A stretch of 64,000 nt of DNA from Nocardia nova. Lineage in GTDB: Bacteria > Actinomycetota > Actinomycetes > Mycobacteriales > Mycobacteriaceae. Both the position numbers and the translations under genes were made by a program. Below the pieces are notes generated by a model that was given only the letters and a program-made list of their open reading frames with translations, was not told where the DNA came from and did not search any database. Shown here piece after piece: positions 15,795-24,924 of this stretch. The stretch lies in contig NZ_PSZE01000029.1 in NCBI RefSeq assembly GCF_002933465.1, forward strand, positions 22,448-86,447, read 5' to 3'. The first letter of the stretch is position 1, and every line of letters starts with the position of its first letter.

Positions 15795-16601
15795 TCAGTT
15801 CAGCAACGCCAAACCGCCATAGGCACCGGAGAATTCGGGATGCTCCCCCACATCCGCCGGACTGTCGGGCCGCCACAGCGGCAGATGCACCAGTCCGGGT
15901 TCCAGCAGCGGCCAGTCGTGGAAGAATCCCGCGATATGGTCCTTGTCGCGCAGCACGATTTCGGTCGAGGTGCGTCCCGAGAGCTTCTGCGCCTCCAGCA
16001 CCTCGATCGGCTGCCCGTCGGCGGTGGCATGGGTGATCGCCAGATAGCTGCCCGGGGCGACGGCTTGCTGCAGTCGTGCCACACATCCGGCCGGATCGGC
16101 CTCGTCCGGGACGAAATGCAGGACTCCCAAAAGCAATACGGCGATCGGCCGGTCGAAGTCCAGCACCTCCCGCACCACTGGATCGTTCAGAATCGTGTCG
16201 GGCTCGGCGACATCGGCCTGCACGACCGCCGCATGCGGGTTGCCTTCCAGGATCGCCCGGCTGTGCGCCACCGCCACCGGATCGATATCGACGTAGACGA
16301 CACGGGCCTGCGGATTGCGCGCCTGCGCCACCTCGTGCACATTGCCGACGGTCGGAATGCCCGAGCCCAGATCCAGGAATTGGGTGATGCCGGCGTCCAC
16401 CAGTTGACGCACGCAGCGGCGCAACAGATCTCGGTTGGCGCGCATGGTTTCGGCGACATTCGGGGTGAACGATTCGATCTGGCGTGCCAGCGTGCGATCG
16501 ATCTCGAAATTGTGCATCCCGCCGACGAAATAGTCGTACACCCGCGATGCGCTGGGCCGATCCAGGTCGATCCCTTCCGGCGCCCAACTAGGTCTGGTCA
16601 T
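15795..16601 (-). CDS. SAM-dependent methyltransferase (Methyltransf_19/DUF574)
   Basis: A 268-residue member of the actinobacterial DUF574 methyltransferase family. It begins with the family hallmark IDLDRPSASRVYDYFVGGMHNFEIDR. The SAM-binding glycine motif FLDLGSGIPTVGN, VVYVDIDPVAVAHSRAIL and VQADVAEPDTIL follow, then LLLGVLHFVPDE. The C-terminus carries HDWPLLEPGLVHLPLWRP, also family-specific. The substrate is unknown; the family is widespread in Streptomyces and Nocardia. The ATG is preceded by AGAGAGG. It is divergent from the GGDEF-EAL gene. Confidence 0.9.
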   Translation of the reverse strand: MTRPSWAPEGIDLDRPSASRVYDYFVGGMHNFEIDRTLARQIESFTPNVAETMRANRDLLRRCVRQLVDAGITQFLDLGSGIPTVGNVHEVAQARNPQARVVYVDIDPVAVAHSRAILEGNPHAAVVQADVAEPDTILNDPVVREVLDFDRPIAVLLLGVLHFVPDEADPAGCVARLQQAVAPGSYLAITHATADGQPIEVLEAQKLSGRTSTEIVLRDKDHIAGFFHDWPLLEPGLVHLPLWRPDSPADVGEHPEFSGAYGGLALLN

Positions 16602-16717
16602 CGCAACCTCTCTGGAATACAGCCCCGCCGGAAGGCGAAGCCACGCAATCGTATTCGACACACGTGCGAAACTCCCGCGGTTCACACGAAGTCCACGCCC
16701 CGGCTACCATCATCGAC

Positions 16718-18886
16718 ATGGCGTGGGATGGGTCCGAACACGACGGTCCGCACGCCGACCTGGCGCACCGATGGGCAGCGGCGCTCGGCGGCGGGGTCCG
16801 CGATCACGTCGTACCCATGAGCGTTTCCGAGGCCCATCAGTTGCTGCTCACCCTCGCCCGGGGGTTGATCGACGCCGCCGACTCCGGCGGTACCGCGCGG
16901 GTCGCCGAACTGGGCGGCGATCTGGCCCGCGCTCACTTCGTCGGCGACGAGGTCCTCGGTCGCACCATGACGGTGCTGGCCACCTACTTCGCCGAGCTCG
17001 ACATCGCCTCCGGCCGGACCGCGGAATTGATCGGCGCCTTCGCCAGCGGTTACGTGCGCGCCTTCCGGGCCTGGCTGCTCAGCGAACAGGAAAGTGTGCG
17101 CACCGCCGATATCGCGGCGCGCAGTGTGGTGGAGGAACAGTTGCGCGCCAGTGAGGCCCGATTGCGGGCCGTGTTCTCCCAGGCCGGAATCGGCACGGGG
17201 CTGTCGGATATGACCGGCCGGATCATCGAGGTCAACAACGCGTTCGCCGCCATGCTCGGCTATGAACCGAAGCAGATGTACGAACTCGAGGTCACCGACC
17301 TCACCCACCCCGACGATCCGCCGGGCATGTGGGAGCTGTACGCGGGCGTACTGCGCGGGGACCACGACCACGCGCAGATGGAGAAGGCCTATCGCCATCG
17401 CGACGGGCACACCGTGTGGACCAATATCAACGTCTCGCTCATCCGTGACGACCACGGCCGGCCGCAGTACACGCTGGTGCTGGTCGAAGACATCTCCGAA
17501 CAGCGCGAGCTGCGCGAGCGGCTCAGTTACCGGGCCCATCACGATCCGCTCACCGGCCTGGCCAACCGGTCCCGGTTCTTCGACGCGCTCACCGAAGCCT
17601 TCGCCGATCCGGATGCGCGAGTCGGCCTGTGCTACGTGGACCTCGACCATTTCAAGGCCGTCAACGACACCTTCGGTCACTCCATCGGCGACGAACTGCT
17701 CACCCGCGCGGCGGCCCGGCTGTGCGCGTGCGCGGTCGGGGAGAACAATCTCGTGGCCCGCATGGGCGGCGACGAATTCGTCATCCTGGTGCCCCGCACC
17801 CGCCGCCGGCGCGAACTGATCGATCTGGCCCGCACGGTGCTCGACGCGTTCACCGTGCCGTTCGACATCGACGGGCACCGGTTGCGGATCGGGGTCAGCA
17901 TCGGCGTCATCTCCGAACAGGCCGCCGAGACCACCACCGAGGAACTGCTGCAGGCCGCCGATTCCACCATGTACTGGGCCAAGACCGACGGCCGTGGCCG
18001 CTACGCGGTCTTCGACCCCAGCCGGCGCCGCCGCGAGCACACCCGCGCCGAATTACTCGCCGATCTCCCGGGCGCGCTGGCCCGCGGCGAATTCTTCCTC
18101 GACTACCAGCCGATCGTGGATCTCGGCGACCACCGGCCGGTCGCGGTGGAGGCTCTGGTGCGCTGGCACCACCCGCAGCTGGGAATCCTGAGCCCGGCTC
18201 GATTCATCGACCTGGCCGAGGGCGGCGGCCACATCATCGCGCTCGGCACGGTGGTGCTGGAGCAGGCGTGCCGGGAGGGCCGGCGCTGGTGCGACCGTTT
18301 CGGCGACAAGGCGCCGGTCGTGAGTGTGAACGTCTCGGCGGAGGAGGTCGCCGATCCGGCCTGGCTCGAGCGGGTGCAGAAGATCGTCGCCGATACCGGA
18401 ATCCCGCCGGACCGTCTGCAATTGGAACTCACCGAGCGCACCTTCATGCACGCCATCGGGCGGCCGCTGCAGGCGCTGCACACCCTCGCCGAATCCGGGA
18501 TCCGCATCGCCATCGACGATTTCGGCACCGGCTATTCCAATCTCGCCTATCTGGGCCAGCTTCCGCTGCACGTGGTGAAACTGGCCGGGCCGTTCATTCA
18601 TCGCATCCGTAATGCCGGCACGGTCGGCCGCAGCGATCTGCTCATCCTGGAGACGATCATCGATCTGAGCCACGATCTGGGCCTGAGCGTGACCGCGGAA
18701 TGTGTGGAGACCCGGCATCAGGCCGACCGGCTGCTCGGACTGCAGTGCGATACCGCCCAGGGCTGGTACTTCCACCACCCGGTGCATGCCGACGTGATCG
18801 CGGATCTGCTCGAACGCGAACTCGACGAGCCGGGGTCGCCGCCGCTCGAGCTGCCCGGCACGCCGCCGAATCCGCACGGCCGCTGA
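16718..18886 (+). CDS. PAS-GGDEF-EAL cyclic-di-GMP enzyme
   Basis: A 722-residue cytoplasmic signalling protein. An N-terminal helical region (about 1-140) resembles the sensory segment of RsbU/RsbRA-like proteins. A PAS domain follows (about 145-270, with VFSQAGIGTGLSDMTGRIIEVN and FAAMLGY), then a GGDEF domain (about 280-435) with an intact MGGDEFVIL motif near residue 350. The EAL domain (about 450-700) has VEALVRWHHP near 478 and DDFGTGYSNLAYL near 605. Both catalytic signatures are present, so it may both make and degrade c-di-GMP. No membrane helix is seen. I prefer the ATG at 16718; a GTG at 16664 adds 18 residues. Neither has a clear ribosome binding site. Confidence 0.93.
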   Translation: MAWDGSEHDGPHADLAHRWAAALGGGVRDHVVPMSVSEAHQLLLTLARGLIDAADSGGTARVAELGGDLARAHFVGDEVLGRTMTVLATYFAELDIASGRTAELIGAFASGYVRAFRAWLLSEQESVRTADIAARSVVEEQLRASEARLRAVFSQAGIGTGLSDMTGRIIEVNNAFAAMLGYEPKQMYELEVTDLTHPDDPPGMWELYAGVLRGDHDHAQMEKAYRHRDGHTVWTNINVSLIRDDHGRPQYTLVLVEDISEQRELRERLSYRAHHDPLTGLANRSRFFDALTEAFADPDARVGLCYVDLDHFKAVNDTFGHSIGDELLTRAAARLCACAVGENNLVARMGGDEFVILVPRTRRRRELIDLARTVLDAFTVPFDIDGHRLRIGVSIGVISEQAAETTTEELLQAADSTMYWAKTDGRGRYAVFDPSRRRREHTRAELLADLPGALARGEFFLDYQPIVDLGDHRPVAVEALVRWHHPQLGILSPARFIDLAEGGGHIIALGTVVLEQACREGRRWCDRFGDKAPVVSVNVSAEEVADPAWLERVQKIVADTGIPPDRLQLELTERTFMHAIGRPLQALHTLAESGIRIAIDDFGTGYSNLAYLGQLPLHVVKLAGPFIHRIRNAGTVGRSDLLILETIIDLSHDLGLSVTAECVETRHQADRLLGLQCDTAQGWYFHHPVHADVIADLLERELDEPGSPPLELPGTPPNPHGR

Positions 18887-18959
18887 GCTCTACGGACGGG
18901 GGTGGTGCGGTGACCGGCATCGGCCACCGCGACGCCGGCGTCTTGTCGACGGTGATCGA

Positions 18960-19391
18960 ATTGCCCCAGTCGGAGAAGCCGAGCTCATATCCGCGGTCGG
19001 CGAACAACAGCGGAATATCCTTGGTGGCCACCTGCTTTCCCGCCACCGAGAGATCGGCGCGCACCGGATTGGCATTGAGGAACGCGGTCGCCACCGCGAT
19101 GCCGATCGCGGCGCCCATCGACTGCATGACCCCGAGCATGCCCGCGCTGATGCCCTGCTGTTCGGCCGGGACGCCCTCCACGATGAGGTTCGGCGTCGAG
19201 GCGTAGCACAGGCCGAAGGCGAGGCCGTACACGGCGCTGATCAGCGCGATCACACTCCAGCCGTGGCCGAACACCGCATAGGCCAGCCCGCTGAGCACCA
19301 TCACCACCAGCCCCGACATCAGCGGCAGCCGGGCACCGGAGCGGCGAATCCAGAAGCCGCCGATCAGTCCGGCGATCATCCCGAACCCCGC
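18960..19391 (-). pseudogene. Fragment of an MFS drug-efflux gene (late helices)
   Basis: About 140 codons of a DHA2-type MFS protein. They run from FGMIAGLIGGFWIRRSGARLP through a VVMVLSGLAYAVFG helix and GLAFGLCYASTPNLIVEGVP to NPVRADLSVAGKQVATKDIP and RGYELGF. An in-frame TGA lies five codons upstream of the first ATG, and the match stops abruptly near 18960. Both the first half and the last helix are therefore missing. It marks the left edge of the decayed region. Confidence 0.7.
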
Positions 19392-19569
19392 TCAGTGGGA
19401 CCGAACTCGCGCATCTGCATGCCGCACGGCACCGCGGCGGGGCACAATGCTGGGATGCTCGATTTGTACTACGGCTTGTTCCTTCTCCTGGTCGAAGGAG
19501 AGCGACTGAGCCACATTTTCGGAGTGTGACGCGGCTTGGAAGACTGTGCAGGTCACACGGTTCCGCCTC

Positions 19570-19855
19570 TTACGCCACACGCCCGGATTCCAGTTTTGCG
19601 CCAACTTTCGCCGGTTTGAGGCTCTCCATGACATCCGCGTTGTCCACAGCGTCTTGGATGTGGCCGTTGCAGTCGATGTAGTGCACAGTCGCCACCGTCG
19701 ATTGTTCCGCATGGCCCAATTGGGCGCCGCCCCTTGTGCGGTCGCGGGTCTTGCCCATGATGTGCGTGGCCGCAGTGTCTCTGAAGTTGCCGTACCGCAG
19801 CAACTCCAAAGGCGTATCGCGACGTAACCTCCGCAGTGAGACAGTACGAATGTCC
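19570..19855 (-). pseudogene. C-terminal remnant of a tyrosine recombinase (integrase)
   Basis: The frame reads LRRDTPLELLRYGNFRDTAA then THIMGKTRDRTRGGAQLGHAEQSTVATVHYI. That is the C-terminal catalytic text of phage-type integrases, where the histidine of AQLGH and the tyrosine of HYI occupy the conserved positions. The N-terminal and core-binding parts are absent, and base composition here is less GC-rich than the flanks. It is evidence that an integrated element once sat at this site. Confidence 0.7.
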
Positions 19856-19934
19856 TTCTCTTTCGATCGGGATCACGCGGAGGAGAACGGGTTTACGTAA
19901 CTTCGCCGGCATCGGGGGCCGCGTTCGCATGGTG

Positions 19935-22900
19935 TCATTCGGCTTCTTCGCGTGCCTGCCGCGTGGCCCACACTGCGATCTGCGCCCGCGAGGTGAACCC
20001 TAGTTTGGCAAGGACGTGTTCCACGTGTCCCTCCGCCGTGCGCAGCGAGATCACCAGCTGGTCGGCGATGGCCTTATTGGTCATGCCTTCGGCAACGAGG
20101 TCGACGACCTGACGCTCACGCTTGGTCAATGCCGCCGCCCCGCGGTCAGACGGTGTCACAGGTTGAGGTCGCTCGCCCAGCGCGAAGGCAACGGCAGCAT
20201 CGAAACTCATTCTGGCTCCCTCTCGGCGGGCCGTTTGGTACGTTCGCTTGCCGAGCGCCTCGCGCGCAAGACGTTCGGATTCATTATGGTGCGCGAGCAA
20301 ACTGGCAAAGATGAAGCTGGAACTGCCGCCGATTCTGCCCAGCGTCTCGGCCGCGCCCAACAGGACGGCCGCGCGCCGAGCCTCGTGCTTCTCGACCGCG
20401 ATCCAGGCCAGAATCTCTGAACAGATCGCGGCGATCATCGGATCGACCACCAGCCTGGTGAGCCGAACAGCCTCCACCAACATGTGCATCGCGCGATCGC
20501 GTTCGCCTTGGAGCCAGAGGGCAAGCCCCATGACGCCCAACGTATACGACCGATACACCGTCTCACCGTGAGATTCAGCGACGACAAGCACCCGCTCGAG
20601 GCAGTCGAGGGCCTCCGGAATCTTCTCCTGCATGTCGTAGGTCAATCCGAGCGAGATCAACGCCCTCAACTGTGCTGTGACCTCGCCGCAGGCGCCGAAT
20701 GCATCGGCTGCATCGCTCAGTCGGCTGTTCGCATGAGCCAAATCGCCGCTTACCAGAGCGTTGTACCCGTCGGCGTTGGCGAGCAGGGCGCTGCTCATCA
20801 AGTCCTCCCTCTGCTCGGCAAGCGCGCGAAGTTGCACCACGCAGCGGGTTGCGGCCGGAAGGTCGCCCTGAGTCGCGGCCAGCAGGTCGACGGCGAGGAG
20901 AGCTTTGGCTCGTTCCAGTCCCGAACCATCCGGCGGACGACCGAGCGCGCGATCGCACCACCGACGCCCTTCGCTGAGCCGTCCACGCAGCAGCCAGAAC
21001 GGAAGCAGAGCAGCGGCGATTCGTAGCCCGCCCTCGTTGCCGTGACTCCCGCTGGATTCCAGCGCCTTCCGCAGATTCGGCAACTCGCGTTCGAGCCGGG
21101 CGATCCAATCCAACTGACGCGGGCTGATCCACTGCGCTTCTGCGGCGAGCGCCAAGCGCTCGTACCAATCCAGATGAAGCCGACTCAGTTCCGAATACTC
21201 GCCGGCCTGCTCGAGCCTACGTCTGCCGTACTCCTGCACGGTCTCGAACATCCGGAAGCGGACAGCGCCGTCGGCTTCCTCGCGGATCAGGATCGACTTG
21301 TCCACAAGCGCCGACAACGCGTCAAGCAATTCCTGTTCGGTAATTCGGCTGCCGCACACGTATTCGGCGGCGTCGAGTTCGAAGCTCCCGGCGAATACCG
21401 TCAGCCGCTCCCACAACCGTTGTTCGGCTGGGGTGCACAGGTCATAGCTCCAGCCGATGCACCATCGCAGCGTCTGCTGCCGTGCGGGCGCACCGCGACT
21501 TCCGCGGGTCAAAAGCGCGTACCGATCGTCCAGCCGGGCCAGGATCTGCTGAGCTGACATCGTGCGCAGCCGAGCCGCCGCCAACTCGATCGCCAACGGC
21601 AACCCGTCCAGCCGGGCGCAGATCCGGGCCACGGTGAGTCTGTTGTCCTCGGTCAGTCCGAAACCTGGTACGGCGGCGGCGGCCCGCTCGGCGAACAACG
21701 TCACGGCATCGTAGCGGGCCATGTCGCGCATCGAGGGAGCGGTTCCCGGATCGGGGAAACTCAACGGCGTCACCGCGAACACGAACTCTCCACCGACACC
21801 GAGAGCCTCCCGACTGGTCGCCAGAATCCGTAGCTGCGGGCACGCCCGTAGCAGCGACTCGGCCAGCTCTGCGGACGCCTCGACTACCTGTTCACAGTTG
21901 TCGAGCACCAGCAGCATCTCGCGTGCGGACGAGAATTCGACGAGTACCTCGACCATCGACTTGCCGGCCCGGTTGCGCAGACCGAGACTGGCGCCGACGA
22001 CATCGACCAACGACGCCGCATCGCGCAACTCACCCAACTCGACCAGCCAGGTACCGCCCGGGAAATCCCGACGTAGTCTTGCTGCAACCTGCAGTGCGAG
22101 GCGGGATTTACCGACACCTCCGATTCCGGTCAAAGTCACCAGACGCGATGCCGTCAGCAGGGTTTTCACCTCGGCGATCTGAGTGCGCCGACCGACAAAG
22201 CTGGTCAACTCCAGCGGCAGGGTCCCCATGCGGCCCGGCGACCTGGCGATGGATAGGTCGGGAACGTTGCTCTGGTTGACGGCGGCCGCCGGCGCGGGCG
22301 ATGCGTGCTTGGCGCCGGGTTCCGCACGCAGCGCCATCTCGTCGACAGCGAAACCGTGCGCGCGCTGCACCGCCTGCAACTGCCGGCCGAATGCCGCCGC
22401 GGTAGGCCTGTGCCGTGGGTCGCGAGACATTGCCGTCTCGATCGCAGCACTCAGGTCGTCGGGTACGCTCCTGTTGCCCAGGTCGGGTAGAGGCTGGGTT
22501 GTGATTCGCAGGAATTGCGCCACCAGTTTCTCGCCGCTGCGGCGCTCGAACGCCGCGTGCCCGGTCAGTGCGGAAAACAGTGTGGCTCCCAGCCCGTACA
22601 CATCCGAGACGCGGCTGGGGGTATCGCCACCGAGCACCTCGGGCGCGGTAAACGCCGGTGAACCGGTGACGATGCCGGTCGCGGTCTTGAACCCTTCGGC
22701 GAGGTGCGCAATGCCGAAGTCGGTCAGCGCGGGCTCGCCATAGTCGGTGAACAGAATGTTCGCGGGTTTTACGTCCCGGTGCAGAATTCCCGCGCAATGC
22801 GCTGCTTCCAGCGCGCCCGACAGCTTAACCCCGAGGCGTAGTACGTCCTCCACCGAGAGTGGACCGTTGCTGCGAATCCGTGCGTCGAGCGACCCCCGCT

Positions 22901-23216
22901 CGTAGTACGGCATCACCAGGTACGGTCGACGGGTGCTCGTTTCGCCGACCTCGAGCACGCCGACGATGTTCGGGTGCCCGGTCAGCCGGCCCATCGCTCG
23001 TTGCTCGCGTATGAACCGCTCGCGGTTCTCCTCCAGTTCGCTGGCCAGGATCTTCACCGCCACCGTGCGATCCAGGGCCCGTTGGGTGCAGCGGTACACG
23101 ACTCCGAAACCACCCCGCCCGATCTCTTCGGCGTCCCCGAATCCGACCGCGCTCAACTCCGTGACGACACCGACGCCAACATCACGTTGAGTTTTCAAAG
23201 GATCGCTCGCGGCCAT
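19935..23216 (-). CDS. Ser/Thr kinase - STAND ATPase - LuxR fusion regulator (PknK-like)
   Basis: A 1093-residue soluble regulator with three modules. The kinase domain (about 25-285) has GRGGFGVVY (33-41), Lys55, HRDVKPANI with Asp148, and the DFG motif at 166-168. A STAND/NB-ARC ATPase follows, with Walker A GIGGVGKS (364-371), DNCEQ as Walker B and LDGLPLAIELAAARLR, and then a TPR-like helical region (about 690-1000). The C-terminal LuxR helix-turn-helix (about 1029-1090) reads LTKRERQVVDLVAEGMTNKA. This order is that of mycobacterial PknK, which regulates stress and growth transcription. There is no membrane helix. The gene is intact although it lies among decayed elements; the ATG at 23216 gives a full kinase. 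Confidence 0.93.
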   Translation of the reverse strand: MAASDPLKTQRDVGVGVVTELSAVGFGDAEEIGRGGFGVVYRCTQRALDRTVAVKILASELEENRERFIREQRAMGRLTGHPNIVGVLEVGETSTRRPYLVMPYYERGSLDARIRSNGPLSVEDVLRLGVKLSGALEAAHCAGILHRDVKPANILFTDYGEPALTDFGIAHLAEGFKTATGIVTGSPAFTAPEVLGGDTPSRVSDVYGLGATLFSALTGHAAFERRSGEKLVAQFLRITTQPLPDLGNRSVPDDLSAAIETAMSRDPRHRPTAAAFGRQLQAVQRAHGFAVDEMALRAEPGAKHASPAPAAAVNQSNVPDLSIARSPGRMGTLPLELTSFVGRRTQIAEVKTLLTASRLVTLTGIGGVGKSRLALQVAARLRRDFPGGTWLVELGELRDAASLVDVVGASLGLRNRAGKSMVEVLVEFSSAREMLLVLDNCEQVVEASAELAESLLRACPQLRILATSREALGVGGEFVFAVTPLSFPDPGTAPSMRDMARYDAVTLFAERAAAAVPGFGLTEDNRLTVARICARLDGLPLAIELAAARLRTMSAQQILARLDDRYALLTRGSRGAPARQQTLRWCIGWSYDLCTPAEQRLWERLTVFAGSFELDAAEYVCGSRITEQELLDALSALVDKSILIREEADGAVRFRMFETVQEYGRRRLEQAGEYSELSRLHLDWYERLALAAEAQWISPRQLDWIARLERELPNLRKALESSGSHGNEGGLRIAAALLPFWLLRGRLSEGRRWCDRALGRPPDGSGLERAKALLAVDLLAATQGDLPAATRCVVQLRALAEQREDLMSSALLANADGYNALVSGDLAHANSRLSDAADAFGACGEVTAQLRALISLGLTYDMQEKIPEALDCLERVLVVAESHGETVYRSYTLGVMGLALWLQGERDRAMHMLVEAVRLTRLVVDPMIAAICSEILAWIAVEKHEARRAAVLLGAAETLGRIGGSSSFIFASLLAHHNESERLAREALGKRTYQTARREGARMSFDAAVAFALGERPQPVTPSDRGAAALTKRERQVVDLVAEGMTNKAIADQLVISLRTAEGHVEHVLAKLGFTSRAQIAVWATRQAREEAE

Positions 23217-23507
23217 CGGCTACTTGCGATACACCTGTACCGGCACACCAGCCAGAATATCGCCGCCTGACCGTTCGGACTATGGACTGCGGGCTTTCGC
23301 GGTCGCCGGTTGCGGGCCTGTGGCCAAGGTGCGCGACGCAGGGCGGTGCTCGGCGGCGGCTTTCTCACTGTTTCGGTTCGTCTGTTGTCCTTCCATAACG
23401 CCCGGCAGCTCATGCGTGCCATGGACACCTCACCAGGCTCGGACTTGGGCAACGCCGTCATCGACCCCAACGGCGAGAACAACCGCACACCGGGCAAGAT
23501 CATCGCC

Positions 23508-23774
23508 CGCTGGCCCGGCCCCACGGCCCACCTGGCCGTCAAGAAGGTCGGCCGCATCCCCAACGGTGGCGGATGGCGCATCCACGGCCGCGACAGCGAA
23601 CGAGCCAAGGCAGCAAGCCGAGCAAAATCGACCGGCGCCGAACACGGCCACGTCTACCCGCACTCGATAGTCGACGGCGTCTCCCGGCTCGCCTACACCG
23701 AACCCCTGTCAGACGAGAAGGGAACCACCGCAGCCGCGTTCCTTACGCGCAACGTCCAGCCCTCCTACAGCTAG
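23508..23774 (+). pseudogene. IS481-family transposase fragment
   Basis: The frame contains PTAHLAVKKVGRIPNGGGWR and SIVDGVSRLAYTEPLSDEKG, which match the start of the DDE catalytic core of IS481 transposases (family text: HxDVKKLGRIPDGGGWR ... YVYLHSAVDGHSRLAYTE). It stops after about 20 more codons at a premature end overlapping the convergent MpaB-like gene. The first catalytic Asp is replaced by Ala in HLAVKK, so it is dead. The 290 bases before it (23217-23507) show no other feature. Confidence 0.75.
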
Positions 23775-24805
23775 CGCGCGGGTCGACCGCCCGATTCGAG
23801 CCCGCGGGCCACCGAGTACCGGTATCCCTTGGCGGGGTCGCCCGCGCGCTGATACCGCGGGTCCGAGGTGACGTCGTGCTGATAGCCCAGGTCGGCAAGG
23901 TCGGGATCGGCGCCGAGGCGGCTGAATTCGCCGACCCAGGTGCGGCTGAGGTTCACCCGCCGGACGGGTTCGGTCGCACGGTAAGCGCGCAGGCCCGCCG
24001 CCAAGGCCAGTGTGAAAGCCGGGTTGACCGGGCCGGAGTCGACCACGCGGCGGGTCATCCGGCTCAGGCCGGCCGACAGCGTCTGGTGGGCCAGCACCTT
24101 CGTCGGCCCCGGGAACCATCGAGCGAAACCCTCGACCTGTTTGCGGTACACCGCACGTGCCTCCGGGGTTGGCGCGAAATGTTCCTGCTCGAACTCGTCG
24201 ACCCACTGCCGGAACTCGTCGTAGTCCTGAGGAATCTGCTGCAGCCCCATCCCGCGGCCCACACCTTGCCAGAAGTGGAAGCGGGCGAGGTTCTCCTTCT
24301 CCGAGAACCAGCCGGGCATGCCGAGGTCGCTGACCCAGCGCTGCGGCTCGAAGATCAGCAAGCCGAGGACATGAAGCTGGAGGTCGTTGCCGACTCCGCG
24401 CACATCGTGGTGGATCTGTTGTACCCGGTCGAAGATCTCCTGCGCGCGGGCGCTGCGGTGACCTTCCCGCATGAACATGCCGAAGAACGTCAACGTATCG
24501 CGGTCGCGATGCTCAGGCCGGACTATTTGGTCGCCGCGACCACCGCGGTAGCCGACGACCGCCTCCGCGGGGTGCGTCATCCCCCGGGCGGTTCCCGCCG
24601 CGTAGGCCGCATGCCCGAACATCGGCGGCACGATCACCTCGAGCGACAGATGGGTGATCTCGGCATCGTCCTCGACCGGGTCGAGCTGCTCGATCAGCTT
24701 CCGCACCGCGGTGACCGTCAGTCGTCGGTCTGCCCAAAATTCTGCACGCGGCCGCCGGAACTGCTGAGTCGGCGGCACTGTGCTCGCGGCTTTGGTAGTC
24801 GTCAT
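23771..24805 (-). CDS. MpaB-family (DUF2236) oxygenase
   Basis: A 344-residue protein of the DUF2236/MpaB family, haem-binding oxygenases such as latex-clearing protein relatives. Recognisable segments are PPMFGHAAYAAGTARGMTHP and then RDTLTFFGMFMREGHR, ARAQEIFDRVQQIHHDVRGV and DLQLHVLGLLIFEPQRW. The paired histidines (QIHHDV) and the arginine-rich C-terminus are characteristic. The substrate is unknown. The ATG follows AGGAGATG. It is transcribed away from a TetR gene located just upstream on the same strand, and the 39-bp double palindrome at 24847-24885 lies between them, so TetR control is likely. Confidence 0.88.
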   Translation of the reverse strand: MTTTKAASTVPPTQQFRRPRAEFWADRRLTVTAVRKLIEQLDPVEDDAEITHLSLEVIVPPMFGHAAYAAGTARGMTHPAEAVVGYRGGRGDQIVRPEHRDRDTLTFFGMFMREGHRSARAQEIFDRVQQIHHDVRGVGNDLQLHVLGLLIFEPQRWVSDLGMPGWFSEKENLARFHFWQGVGRGMGLQQIPQDYDEFRQWVDEFEQEHFAPTPEARAVYRKQVEGFARWFPGPTKVLAHQTLSAGLSRMTRRVVDSGPVNPAFTLALAAGLRAYRATEPVRRVNLSRTWVGEFSRLGADPDLADLGYQHDVTSDPRYQRAGDPAKGYRYSVARGLESGGRPAR

Positions 24806-24846
24806 CGACCTGCATCTCCTGAGGGGCGGCTGCGAAAGACATTTAC

Positions 24847-24885
24847 ATCTAGAGTCAGGCTCTAATTAAGAGTATGACTCTAGAT
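24847..24885. promoter_or_regulatory. Double TetR operator upstream of the MpaB-like gene
   Basis: A 39-bp palindrome with perfect 11-bp outer arms (ATCTAGAGTCA / TGACTCTAGAT); 16 of 19 positions pair. Each half is itself a smaller dyad: TAGAGTCAGGCTCTA, and TAGAGTCATACTCTT read on the other strand. It therefore looks like two adjacent copies of one 15-bp site. It sits 42 bases before the oxygenase start and 40 bases after the TetR stop. Confidence 0.7.
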
Positions 24886-24924
24886 CACTCTGAAGGCAAG
24901 ATGTCGAACGGACCGGTTGACCGA

